Positions 32,977 to 40,811 of a stretch of DNA of 64,000 bases are shown piece after piece (positions within the stretch are counted from its first letter, which is position 1; every line of letters starts with the position of its first letter). Made by a program: the position numbers and the translations under genes. The stretch lies in contig CAYXGZ010000003.1 in NCBI GenBank assembly GCA_964464755.1, positions 62,001-126,000 on the forward strand. Direction: 5' to 3'. The stretch is from CAYXGZ01 sp964464755 (lineage in GTDB: Bacteria; Planctomycetota; MHYJ01; JACPRB01). Below the pieces are notes generated by a model, which did not search any database, was not told where the DNA came from, and saw only the letters and a list, made by a program, of their open reading frames with translations.

Positions 32977-35351
32977 GGCGCGACCCCCGCCCCGTTCGGC
33001 CGGGCCAGCGAGAGTTCCTGCAGCGCCGAGCGCACGGGGTCCGCCGCGCCCCGCTCGCGGTGCCGGGCGATGCGCTCGTCGAGCAGGGTGTTGTCGCGAG
33101 CGTCAGAAGTAGCGATCCAGTAAAGCAACGGGTCACAGCAAAGCCGGGCGACGCCCTTGGCGGCCCCGGCGAGCACGAGCATTTCGCTGAAGCGGCCCTT
33201 GACCGTCGTCAGCGAGGCGAGCAGCTCCTTCTCCTCGGGCGCCAGGTCGAGCAGCCGCTCCATCGCCTGCACGGTCTCGCTCGTCTGCCGGAGGAAGATC
33301 CGGTTGGGCGCGTTGGCGCGGATCGCCTCGCCGGTCCGTCCCTCGAAGTCCGAGACCTGCTGCGTGACCATCACGGCCGCCGCGTTCAGCTTGCGGTAGG
33401 TCCGCAGGACGTCCTCGAGGAACTGGGCCGTGTTCGCCGAGCGCAGCAGCGTCCAGGCCTCGTCGACGAGGAGGTACTTCTCCACCGACAGCCGCGAGCG
33501 GCAGTAGCCGGTGATGTTGTGGATCAGGCCCATGAGCAGCACGCTCGCGACGTCGCGGCGCTTGGCGATCTCGCCGAGCTCGAAGACGACCGGGCCCTTC
33601 TCGAAGTCCACGGCGCAGGGACGGTCGAAGAAGCCCGCGTACGGGCCCTCGCCGCAGAAGACCTCGAGGGCGATCGCGGTGTCGCGGGCCGCGGGCTCCG
33701 GGTCCTCCTCGAGCGCCCGCCGCACGTCGGAGAGCAGGATCTCGCGGTCCCGGCCCTCGAAGGCCCGGCGCACGGCCCGCGTGATGAGCCCGCGCTCCTT
33801 CACGGTGGCCTCGCGCTGCCCCTGCGTCGCCATCTCCGCGACGATGTCGGTCAGGAAGAGGAGCTTGTCCTCGTCGAGCCCCCGGCCGCAGGGGTTGATC
33901 GACACGGGCCGCGACGGCTCGAAGGCGACGTAGGTCCCGCCGAGCACCCCGCAGAGCTTCCGGTAGCTGTTGCCCCGGTCGAGGATGAAGACGTGGGCGT
34001 CGCGGCGCATCGCGGAGAGCACGAGCGCGTTGGCCAGCACGCTCTTGCCCGAGCCCGAGACGCCCGCGACGATCCCGTGCGGGGCGACCTCGGAGTCGAA
34101 GAAGGAGAACGTGATCGGCTCGCCCCGGCGGTTGACGAGCAGGAGGTCGGGCCGCGCCGTGCCCTGGAAGCCCCCGTAGAGCGGCAGGAGGTGCGCGAGG
34201 TTGATCCCCAGGAGCGTCCGGCCGCGCTTGAGGGCCTTGTCGTTCGCGGGGTCGTAGCCCAGCGGGAGCGACTGCAGCAGCAGCGTCCCGGCGAGCGCGT
34301 CCTCCTCGACCATCTCCAGGCCGACGCGGGACATCGCGTGCAGGGCCGCGGCGGTCCCGCCCTCCTCCTCCTCGAGGACGAGGTGGATCCGCGCGCCGTA
34401 GGCCCGGGCGCCGTCCACGACGAGCCGCGCGAGCACGTCGTCCACCTCGTTCTTGATCGCGGAGACGTCGGCGCGGCCGTCGGACCCGCCGGACATCTGG
34501 CAAAACGCGAGCCGCTTCTTCGCCCCGAGGAAGCGCTTCACGCGCTCGGGATCGCGGACCTCGAGGTTCAGGACGAAGGTCGCGTCGGCGGCCGCCTCCA
34601 GCGGGGCCGCGGCCCCGCGCTGGAGCATCCCGGCCCAGGTCTCCTTCGGCAGGTCCGCGGCCGAGAGCACCCGGAGTCGGCGCGCGCCGATGCGGATCCG
34701 GCCGTCCTCGATCCGCCACGGCGTGAGGCAGGCCTGGTCCGAGATCCGTCGATCCGGCCGGGGCGCGGGGGCGGGCCGTCCCGGGTCGTAGTCCGCGTGC
34801 AGGCGCTCGAGGAGCTCGGCCTCGCCGAGGCGGGCGGATCGGATCCCGGCCTGGAGGAGCAGGCTCTCGATGGAACCCGCGGTCTCCAGCAGCTTGCGCC
34901 GCTCCTCGGCGTAGCGCGCGTCCCAGGCGGTCCGCGGCCAGGTCGGCCACACGCGGAGCGTGAACACCGTCTCGTAGATCCGGGCCCGGACCGTCGCGCC
35001 CTCGTGCCGGAACGAGAACGTCTCGGTCGCGGACGCCCGGCTCTTCGCGAGGTCGGCGAGCAGCCCGCCCCGCGTCGTCGCCGATTCCCAGGCCCGGGTC
35101 CGGCGCCGCACGTCGCGCCGGGACGAATGCAGGAACTGGGCCGCCGAGCCGACGGGCAGCAGCCGCAGGAGGGCCTCGAGCCGGCCCGCGAGCGACCCGA
35201 GCGTGGACTCGTCGGAGACCTCCGTCTCGGGCGGGTCGAGCCGCCAGGCCATCCCCAGCGAGCCGTCCTTGAGGAGGTAGAGCGGCCCCGCGGGATCCGG
35301 CGAGTGCCAGGGCAGCAGGCCCGCGAGCGAGGGGTCGTCCCCGGGGCGCAT
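32973..35351 (-). CDS. traC: TraC/VirB4-type T4SS ATPase
   Basis: The 792-residue protein is the assembly ATPase of an F-type type IV secretion system. Walker A is GVSGSGKS at 430-437, Walker B is YLLVDEAW at about 622-629, followed by TYRKLNAAAVMVTQQVSDF and the family block NAPNRIFLRQTSE. VirB4/TraC proteins energise pilus and channel assembly at the inner membrane. Length agrees with F TraC. Its ATG shares one base with the preceding traV-like stop (TGATG). Confidence 0.93.
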   Translation of the reverse strand: MRPGDDPSLAGLLPWHSPDPAGPLYLLKDGSLGMAWRLDPPETEVSDESTLGSLAGRLEALLRLLPVGSAAQFLHSSRRDVRRRTRAWESATTRGGLLADLAKSRASATETFSFRHEGATVRARIYETVFTLRVWPTWPRTAWDARYAEERRKLLETAGSIESLLLQAGIRSARLGEAELLERLHADYDPGRPAPAPRPDRRISDQACLTPWRIEDGRIRIGARRLRVLSAADLPKETWAGMLQRGAAAPLEAAADATFVLNLEVRDPERVKRFLGAKKRLAFCQMSGGSDGRADVSAIKNEVDDVLARLVVDGARAYGARIHLVLEEEEGGTAAALHAMSRVGLEMVEEDALAGTLLLQSLPLGYDPANDKALKRGRTLLGINLAHLLPLYGGFQGTARPDLLLVNRRGEPITFSFFDSEVAPHGIVAGVSGSGKSVLANALVLSAMRRDAHVFILDRGNSYRKLCGVLGGTYVAFEPSRPVSINPCGRGLDEDKLLFLTDIVAEMATQGQREATVKERGLITRAVRRAFEGRDREILLSDVRRALEEDPEPAARDTAIALEVFCGEGPYAGFFDRPCAVDFEKGPVVFELGEIAKRRDVASVLLMGLIHNITGYCRSRLSVEKYLLVDEAWTLLRSANTAQFLEDVLRTYRKLNAAAVMVTQQVSDFEGRTGEAIRANAPNRIFLRQTSETVQAMERLLDLAPEEKELLASLTTVKGRFSEMLVLAGAAKGVARLCCDPLLYWIATSDARDNTLLDERIARHRERGAADPVRSALQELSLARPNGAGVAP

Positions 35352-35758
35352 CAGCGGCCGTCCTTCCAGGGGACGACGCTTCGGTCGAGACCGTCCATCC
35401 TCCGCAGGGGCGCGAGCGCCGAGTCGGGCGCGTCGCCCGCCGCGGGCGGCTCCGGCGCCATCCCGCGCTCGATGTACCAGTCGCCGTCCTTCAGCTTGAA
35501 GTAGACCCAGTGCTCGCCGACGAGCAGGTCGCGCGTCCGGTCCAGGTGCCCGGGCACGTAGACCGCGAAGACCTCGGGCGCCGAGAGGACGGGAACCTCC
35601 TTCGGCGCCGCGAGCGGGGAGGCCTCCGCCGCGATCCGGAGCTCGGGCCCGGACTCCGACCAGACCTCGGCCACCGGCCGGCCCGTGGGCTGCAGCCGAC
35701 CCGCGTCGCAGCTAGCGAGCAGAATCCAGGCCGCGCCAAGGAGCGCCGCTCGTCCCAT
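35351..35758 (-). CDS. traV: TraV-like T4SS lipoprotein
   Basis: The 135-residue product has a lipobox (ILLASCDAG) and a segment VLSAPEVFAVYVPGHLDRT followed by WVYFKLKDGDWYIE, resembling F-type TraV, the outer-membrane lipoprotein that, with TraK and TraB, forms the outer core ring. The position between traB-like and traC-like genes supports this. Family similarity is weak beyond the lipobox and the APEVFxVYVPxH block. The first 47 bases overlap the end of the traB-like gene in another frame. Confidence 0.68.
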   Translation of the reverse strand: MGRAALLGAAWILLASCDAGRLQPTGRPVAEVWSESGPELRIAAEASPLAAPKEVPVLSAPEVFAVYVPGHLDRTRDLLVGEHWVYFKLKDGDWYIERGMAPEPPAAGDAPDSALAPLRRMDGLDRSVVPWKDGR

Positions 35759-36743
35759 GATCCACCTCCCCGGGGTCCAGCCCCTCGATCGTGACTCCGT
35801 TGACGAACGCCACCGTGACCTTGCGACCGTTGGCGACGAGGATCGCGGGCACGACCTCCTTGAGGCGCTCCGCGACGATCTCGCCGAGCTTCGCCGCCGC
35901 CCCGCCCGCCGCGCGGAAGCCCGCGAGCGCCAGCGGGTCGCCCGTGACCGCCGTGGTCGCGCCGCCGAGCGGCGTGACCGTCGTCGTGCCCTCGCGCGCC
36001 GCCATCGCGTCGGCCCCGGCCTGGAGCGCGCCGGTCGCCGCGGCGAGCCCCGCGATCTCGTCGGCCCGCCACACGTAGGAGCCGCGCAGGCCCTGCAGGC
36101 CGTCCTCGTCGACGACCCACGCGTTCGCCTTCAGCTCGCGGACCCGGCCCGCGGCGTCGGCGATCGACACGCTGTCGACCTGGATCGTCGCGCGGCGCGA
36201 GTTCGCGTCGCCCACCGCCTTGCCGACGAGCAGGGCCCGGGGCAGCGGGAGCCGCGTCCGGTTCGGGCCGATCAGCGCCGAGTCGAGCCGGAGCAGCACG
36301 GGCAGCGGGTCCCCGTTCACGGGGGCGTAGACGCCCGTGAGCAGCGTCGCCTCCACGAACGAGCCGGCCGGGATCTGGACGCGCCGCGACTCGGGCGCGC
36401 CGAATTCGAAGGCGCGGAAACGAGAGGTCTCGGGCGGACGGGGCGGCTCGGCGGTCGCGCTCCGCTCCGCGAGGATCGCGAGGGCCTGGTCGAGGAGGCC
36501 GCGGGTCTTCCCGAGCTCGCCCTTCAGCTCGGCGATGCCCCGCTCCGTCTGCTCGACCCGCTGCCCGTACGCGCCCACCATGCCGCGGACTTCCTGGGCG
36601 GTGGTGAGGCCCACCTCGAAGGACTCGCGGGCCGGCGCGGCCGGAGCCGCGGCGGCGCGCTGCTCGCGGGACGCGCCGTAGATCGTCAGCACGAGCAGGC
36701 CGAGGCCCGCCGAGGCGGCGCCCCATTTCCAGGGCGGGTTCAC
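35712..36743 (-). CDS. traB: TraB/TrbI (VirB10-like) T4SS core protein
   Basis: The 343-residue protein has an N-terminal membrane anchor (about 5-22), a coiled-coil stalk (VEQTERGIAELKGELGKTRGL) and the conserved beta-barrel domain with IPAGSFVEATLLTGVYAPVN, GPNRTRLPLPRALLVGKAVG and VSIADAAGRVRELKANAWVV, typical of F-type TraB/TrbI. VirB10-type proteins span both membranes and couple ATP energy to the outer pore. The GTG start overlaps the traK-like stop (GTGA); the longer upstream frame has no coding character. Confidence 0.9.
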   Translation of the reverse strand: MNPPWKWGAASAGLGLLVLTIYGASREQRAAAAPAAPARESFEVGLTTAQEVRGMVGAYGQRVEQTERGIAELKGELGKTRGLLDQALAILAERSATAEPPRPPETSRFRAFEFGAPESRRVQIPAGSFVEATLLTGVYAPVNGDPLPVLLRLDSALIGPNRTRLPLPRALLVGKAVGDANSRRATIQVDSVSIADAAGRVRELKANAWVVDEDGLQGLRGSYVWRADEIAGLAAATGALQAGADAMAAREGTTTVTPLGGATTAVTGDPLALAGFRAAGGAAAKLGEIVAERLKEVVPAILVANGRKVTVAFVNGVTIEGLDPGEVDHGTSGAPWRGLDSAR

Positions 36744-37405
36744 GGGTGCACCGAGAAGACGAGGTAGAGCAGCGTCGAGCCCTTCGGCGGGACCACGGCC
36801 TCGCGGGATCCCGCGAGCACGAGGTCGGGCGAGCGCAGCACGGACGGGTCGATGCGGACGGGCTCCTCGCCGGGGTTCTTCACCTCGAGGACGTAGCCGA
36901 CGTGAGCGGCGGACTCGTAGACCCACTGGCAACGGGCCTCGACGGCGCCCGCGCGCAGGACCAGGCGCGAGGCGCCCCGGCGCACGGTCGTGTCGGCGGG
37001 GACCTGGCCGAGCCGCATCGCGCGGACGAGCTCCAGCGAGGGGGGCGTGCCGTCCCGTCGCGCCGCCGCGGGGCGGAGGATGCGCACGGAGCCGTCGTCG
37101 CCCGGCTTGATCGAGATCCGGTAGTGCGTGCCGCTCGATCCGATCACGTGGAGGTCGCCCTCGGCGGGCCGCAGGAGCTTGAGGAAGAGCAGGTTCTTCC
37201 GCCGCTCGATGGAGAGGTCCGCCTCGTTCCAGGCCGCGACGAGCGTCTCGATCGACTCCTCGGGGAACGCGACGGCGCAGCTCGCGTGCCGGTCGGGCGT
37301 CGAGACCGCCGGGCGCACCTCGATGGCGCGCCCGTCCTCGTGGACGACGTTGCGGCTCCGCCCCTCCTGGAGGAAGAAGGCCAGGGCCAGCGCGGCGTAC
37401 TTCAT
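36740..37405 (-). CDS. traK: TraK/VirB9-like T4SS outer-core protein
   Basis: The 221-residue product has a short signal peptide and then a beta-rich domain (TSGTHYRISIKPG-like strands and a C-terminal GYVLEVKNPGEEPVRIDPSVL block) matching the layout of TraK, the secretin-like VirB9 counterpart of F-type systems, whose C-terminus docks on TraV. It sits directly before traB, the conserved F order K-B-V-C. Sequence similarity is moderate. The start ATG overlaps the preceding stop (ATGA). Confidence 0.75.
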   Translation of the reverse strand: MKYAALALAFFLQEGRSRNVVHEDGRAIEVRPAVSTPDRHASCAVAFPEESIETLVAAWNEADLSIERRKNLLFLKLLRPAEGDLHVIGSSGTHYRISIKPGDDGSVRILRPAAARRDGTPPSLELVRAMRLGQVPADTTVRRGASRLVLRAGAVEARCQWVYESAAHVGYVLEVKNPGEEPVRIDPSVLRSPDLVLAGSREAVVPPKGSTLLYLVFSVHP

Positions 37406-38058
37406 CGGGATCCTCCTTGCATGGCGAGCAGCTCGGCCCGCAGCGCGGCCGCGGGCGGGAGCCCTTCGAGCACCTTCACCGAGGCGCCCCGCGAGATCAC
37501 GAGCGTCGGCGTCCGGGAGACGAACGCCGCGGAGTCCGCGGGCCGCCAGTCCACCTTCACCGGGATTTCGCGGACCGCCTCAGGGAGGACGCGGTCCCGG
37601 AGCTCGTCGCAGTACGGGCAGTCCGGGGCCGTGTAGACGACGACCCGGAGCTCAGCGAGGGCGGGCGCCTCGGGGACGGGGGCCGGAAGCGCGAGCGCCG
37701 CGGCGGCGGTCCAGGGTGCGATCGCGGGCAGCAGCGACCAGCGCGGGCCGTCGGTCCCGGCGGCGGCCGCCCAGGCGACCACGGCGGACGCGGCGGCCCC
37801 GGCGCAGGGCCCGCAGGCCGGGCCCCGGGCGAGCATCGTCGCGAGGAGCCCCGCGTGCACCCCCACGGCGGCCGCGAGCCCGAGGAGCACGGGCCCCGAC
37901 GCGCCCCGCCAAGCCGCGAGCGCGAGCAGCGCGGCGTAGAGCAGCGCCCCGGCGGCCGCGGGGCCCGGCGAGGCGGCGCACGAGGCGCAGCCCGCGAGCT
38001 TCAGGGCCGAGAAGGCCAGCGCGGCGGCGAGGCCGGCCAGCAGGGCGAGGCGCCTCAC
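37402..38058 (-). CDS. membrane protein with C-terminal thioredoxin-like domain in the T4SS operon
   Basis: The 218-residue protein has about four membrane helices carrying two cysteine pairs (CASC near 24-27 and CGPC near 80-83), then a thioredoxin/glutaredoxin-like domain with a CPYC active site (VVYTAPDCPYCDELRD, about 140-157) and a cis-proline-type RTPTLVISRG. It should be a thiol-disulfide membrane relay, supplying or isomerising disulfides of secretion-apparatus proteins in the periplasm. F-type systems use soluble TrbB/DsbC-like enzymes; a membrane fusion here is unusual. The GTG overlaps the pilin stop (GTGA). Confidence 0.7.
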   Translation of the reverse strand: MRRLALLAGLAAALAFSALKLAGCASCAASPGPAAAGALLYAALLALAAWRGASGPVLLGLAAAVGVHAGLLATMLARGPACGPCAGAAASAVVAWAAAAGTDGPRWSLLPAIAPWTAAAALALPAPVPEAPALAELRVVVYTAPDCPYCDELRDRVLPEAVREIPVKVDWRPADSAAFVSRTPTLVISRGASVKVLEGLPPAAALRAELLAMQGGSR

Positions 38059-38378
38059 TTGAGCAGCGTCCCCAGGTCCATGCCGAAGAGGGAGGCGAGG
38101 AGCTTCGGGAAGAGGGCGAGCGCGATCGCCGCGATCGCGGAGACCGCCGCCATGTCCCACTCGCCGCGCTTGACGCCCTTGCCGATGACGCCGTGCAGGA
38201 AGCAGTACGCGGCCCCGATCGGGAAGATCCACTTCACCACGATCCTCAGGACCTGGGTGAAGACGCCCTTCGACTCCGCCTCGACGGCCTTCGCGGCGTC
38301 CTGGGCGAGCGCGTCCAGGGGCAGGGCCAGCACCAGCAGGGCCGCCACGGCCGCGGCCGCCATCGTCTTCGCGCGCAT
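38055..38378 (-). CDS. VirB2/TrbC-like pilin
   Basis: The 107-residue product has a signal peptide ending ALPLDALAQDA and two hydrophobic helices separated by a short basic turn (about 44-65 and 76-100), the layout of VirB2/TrbC and TraA-type pilins. It is the first gene of the minus-strand secretion operon, the expected place for the pilin. An AACCGGAGG ribosome-binding site supports the ATG. The upstream 116 bases form the divergent control region with strong hairpins. Confidence 0.8.
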   Translation of the reverse strand: MRAKTMAAAAVAALLVLALPLDALAQDAAKAVEAESKGVFTQVLRIVVKWIFPIGAAYCFLHGVIGKGVKRGEWDMAAVSAIAAIALALFPKLLASLFGMDLGTLLK

Positions 38379-38402
38379 GCAAACCTCCGGTTGGAAATCC
38401 GA

Positions 38403-38464
38403 CCGGAGTGCCGGAGCGACTCCGGAAGCCGCGGGGATTCTTCGGAATTCCCGCGGGTTTCCGG
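38403..38464. promoter_or_regulatory. inverted-repeat control region between divergent T4SS operons
   Basis: The region between the pilin and traL starts contains two nested inverted repeats: CCGGAGT / ACTCCGG (38403-38409 / 38419-38425), and a long hairpin whose arms (38422-38440 and 38445-38464) pair CCGGAA and CCGCGGGGATTC with their complements around a TTCG loop. One mismatch and one bulged base interrupt it. Such symmetry in a divergent promoter region suggests an operator, and the TTCG loop also makes it a very stable RNA hairpin. No clear -35/-10 pair was found. Confidence 0.55.
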
Positions 38465-38494
38465 GGTCCCGGCGCACTCCGTGCGGAGGAACGG

Positions 38495-39022
38495 ATGAGC
38501 CAGGCCCTGTACCGGAAGCCCTGCGCGAGATCGCTGGACCGGCCGATCGTCGTCTTCGGCCTCGAGCCGGAGGACCTCGTGGCGGTGGGCGGCATCGCGA
38601 TCGGCCTCCTCTTCCTCTCGGACGGCGTGATCGCCGTCGGGACGGGCCTGGGGCTCTGGGGCGCCCTCGTGCGCCTGAAGGCCGGGAAGCCGGCGGGCCA
38701 CCTCTATTACCTCGCGCACCGCGCGGGGCTGCTCGACCGGCTCCCGCCGGCGTGGCGCGCCCCGCAGGTCCTTCCCCGCCGCGTCGCCCGGCTTTCCCCC
38801 TTCCCCGGAGAGGACGATGACGACCTCGCTCGCGACTGGTGGTCCGGTCGGCCCGCGCCGCCCCTCGAGGCTGCTCGCCTCGGCGTCGGCGGAGCGGACC
38901 CGGCAGCGGCGGATCCTCGCCGCGCTGGGGGCCGCCGCGGCGCTGGGTTTCTGGCTCGCCTCGCTGCTGCTCTGGCTGTCGGCCCGACCGCCCGAAACGC
39001 TCCGCCTGGAGGTGCCGCGTGA
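38495..39022 (+). CDS. traL: TraL-like T4SS protein (C-terminal extent uncertain)
   Basis: The first 70-80 residues fit TraL: a basic start, RSLDRPIVVFGLEPEDL, two close hydrophobic segments (about 30-55) and KAGKPAGHLYYLAHRAGLLD. TraL is a small inner-membrane component of the F-type core. A GGAGGA site precedes the ATG. The frame runs to 39022, making 175 residues, nearly double the family length; from about 38817 another frame carries a ribosome-binding site, higher G/C at third codon positions and a membrane helix, so the last third here is doubtful. Confidence 0.7.
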   Translation: MSQALYRKPCARSLDRPIVVFGLEPEDLVAVGGIAIGLLFLSDGVIAVGTGLGLWGALVRLKAGKPAGHLYYLAHRAGLLDRLPPAWRAPQVLPRRVARLSPFPGEDDDDLARDWWSGRPAPPLEAARLGVGGADPAAADPRRAGGRRGAGFLARLAAALAVGPTARNAPPGGAA

Positions 39023-39044
39023 GATGGTCCTTCGACCCCGCTGA
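38817..39044 (+). CDS. small single-helix membrane protein overlapping traL and traE
   Basis: A 75-residue frame starts at an ATG with a GGAGAGG ribosome-binding site and has one clear membrane helix (about 33-55, ALGAAAALGFWLASLLLWLS) after a basic segment. It overlaps the last 206 bases of the traL frame and the first 26 of traE, each in a different frame. Its third codon positions are almost all G or C, unlike the traL frame over the same bases, which favours it as the real coding frame. No family is recognised. Confidence 0.6.
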   Translation: MTTSLATGGPVGPRRPSRLLASASAERTRQRRILAALGAAAALGFWLASLLLWLSARPPETLRLEVPREMVLRPR

Positions 39045-39597
39045 GCTGGGCCGCCGGCGCGAGCTCCTGCTCGCGGCCCTCGTGGTCGCCGTCGGCGTGG
39101 ACGCCGTGCTCGCGGCGGCGCTCGCCGTGAAGGCGCTGGAGCGCCGGCCCGTGCTCGTGCTGCCGACCGAGGAGGTCGCGGTGCCCGGGGAGGTGAGCGA
39201 CGCGGGCGCGCGGTCCTTCGCGCGCCAGTACGTGGCGTCCTTCGACACCTACACGCCCGCCACCGCGGCCGCGGCGACGGAGTGGCTCAAGTCGCGCATC
39301 GCGCCGTCAGCGGCCGCGCACGCGACGGAGGCCCTGGACCGGCGGCTCGCCGTCGTGCGCGAGGGCCGGATGGCCTCGCTCGTGGTCCCGCTCGACGAGG
39401 GGCGCGTGGAGCGCTCGGGCGGGCTCGCCGTCGTGTTGAAGGCCCGCCGCACGGTGTTCATCGCGGACCAGCTCTCGCGCGAGTCGACCGTCTCCTACCG
39501 CGTGGAGCTGCAGGAGATCCCGGCGACGCCGGGCAACCCGTCGGGCCTGGCCGTCGTCCGCCAGACCGTGGAGGAAGAGCATGCGGATCCTCGCTAG
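39019..39597 (+). CDS. traE: TraE-like T4SS protein (VirB8/VirB5-like)
   Basis: The 192-residue protein has one N-terminal membrane helix (about 17-38) followed by a periplasmic NTF2-like domain: FARQYVASFDTYTPATAAAATEWL, a central helix and the closing strands YRVELQEIPATPGNPSGLAVV. This is the TraE layout (VirB8-like). GTG start overlaps the traL-frame stop (GTGA). It follows traL as in F and related systems. Confidence 0.82.
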   Translation: MRWSFDPAELGRRRELLLAALVVAVGVDAVLAAALAVKALERRPVLVLPTEEVAVPGEVSDAGARSFARQYVASFDTYTPATAAAATEWLKSRIAPSAAAHATEALDRRLAVVREGRMASLVVPLDEGRVERSGGLAVVLKARRTVFIADQLSRESTVSYRVELQEIPATPGNPSGLAVVRQTVEEEHADPR

Positions 39598-39988
39598 CGC
39601 CGGATTGCTCGCCCTGCTGCTGCAGGACGGGGTCCACGACCACGGCCGTCTGGGCGAGGCCCTCGCGATCGACCTGGACGCCGTGGCGCGCGTCCACGCT
39701 TCGCTGGCCCGCGAGATGAAGTGGAGGATCGAGGCGGCCGCGCTCGCGGCGGAGGCACCGCGCTCCCCCTACCCCGCGTGCCGGGGCCGGGCGCTGCGGC
39801 GGCAGGCCGTCGCGGAGCTGCCCGACGACCTGCCCGTGCTCTGGTTCGGCCGGCCGGGGCGCGAGGCCCCGGAGGGCGCCGAGGACATGGGGGCGGCCGG
39901 GGACGGCGGCCGGCTCGGCGTGCGCTGCGCTCCGACGACGGTCCGGCGCGTGGCGCCGGGGGAGGTGGAACTTGTGGAAGGCGATTAG
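39581..39988 (+). CDS. T4SS-operon protein of unknown function
   Basis: The 135-residue product has a short signal-peptide-like N-terminus (MRILASAGLLALLLQDG) and a helical remainder with one cysteine near YPACRGRALRR and one near VRCAPTTV, which could form a disulfide in the periplasm. No family is recognised; its place between traE and traU is where F systems have TraW/TrbC-type periplasmic proteins. A GAGGAAG ribosome-binding site precedes the ATG, and it overlaps traE by 17 bases. Confidence 0.6.
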   Translation: MRILASAGLLALLLQDGVHDHGRLGEALAIDLDAVARVHASLAREMKWRIEAAALAAEAPRSPYPACRGRALRRQAVAELPDDLPVLWFGRPGREAPEGAEDMGAAGDGGRLGVRCAPTTVRRVAPGEVELVEGD

Positions 39989-40811
39989 CGCGCTCGCGCT
40001 CGGCCTGCTCTGGCCGCAGGATCCGGTCGCGCCCGCGACGGCGTGGCAGATGCAGACGGACGTGAGCTCGGTCCTGCGCACGTGGCGGATCAAGGGGACG
40101 CTGGTCTGCCCCCACAAGGGGCGCAAGTACCCCTGCCTCTGGGTGGAGAACGCGTTCCCCTGCGGGCTCATCGAGCTCGTGCGGCGCTCGAGGGCGTCGC
40201 AGGTCCTCGAGGCGGCGGGCTGGACGAAGGCGCTGCCCGAGGCGGGCGGCCACGGCGAGGCGGGCCTGCGCTACCTCGAGGCCCGGGTGCTCGGCGCGGT
40301 GCCGCAGCTGCTCTCCGAGTCCGAGTTCCCGATCGCGCGACCGCGCGCGCAGGGCACGCAGGTCCACTACCTCTCGGAGCTCGACCGCACGGGCTGGCGC
40401 AAGCCGGCCTGGGACCGGCTGCTCAAGGCGCCGTTCGTGCCGCGGAAGCTCTGCGAGCGGAATCCGGCCCAGCCGGGCTGCGCCGGGATCTGGGGCTCCC
40501 TGTACCCCCGGACGGGTTTCGTGGAGCACCCGAGCGAGGGGATGGCCGCGGCCCTGCTGGCGATGCGGGCGGGACGGGTCGCCTCGGACCCGCCGGGGCG
40601 CGTGACGCTGGCCCCCTACCCCTACGAGCCCCGGGTCGGGCACCACCTGCAGATGATCCGGCCCCAGTGGAGGCCCGGCACGGCGATGGGCTACCCCGTC
40701 GCGCCGGACCTCTTCGCGGGCTCGGCGACGGGTTCCTACCTCTTCGTGCACCTGGGGATCTTCGAGGAGTGCCGGCGCTGCCTCTCGCCGAGGCTCGTGG
40801 GGCCCCGGTGA
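39972..40811 (+). CDS. traU: TraU/PFL_4710-type T4SS periplasmic protein
   Basis: The 279-residue product has a signal peptide and cysteine-rich mature part. CAGIWGSLYPRTGFVEHP, followed by AAALLAMRAGRVAS, and the C-terminal block GSYLFVHLGIFEECRRC resemble the TraU family found in F-type and SXT-like integrative elements, which is required for DNA transfer but not for pilus assembly. At least nine cysteines suggest several disulfides, in keeping with the thioredoxin-like protein in the sister operon. TTG 39972 with a GGAGG site is the chosen start. Confidence 0.72.
   Translation: MWKAISALALGLLWPQDPVAPATAWQMQTDVSSVLRTWRIKGTLVCPHKGRKYPCLWVENAFPCGLIELVRRSRASQVLEAAGWTKALPEAGGHGEAGLRYLEARVLGAVPQLLSESEFPIARPRAQGTQVHYLSELDRTGWRKPAWDRLLKAPFVPRKLCERNPAQPGCAGIWGSLYPRTGFVEHPSEGMAAALLAMRAGRVASDPPGRVTLAPYPYEPRVGHHLQMIRPQWRPGTAMGYPVAPDLFAGSATGSYLFVHLGIFEECRRCLSPRLVGPR

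Noticed and set aside
33060..35504. An 814-residue plus-strand open frame opposite traC
   Set aside because: Composition is that of an antisense shadow; traC has all ATPase motifs.
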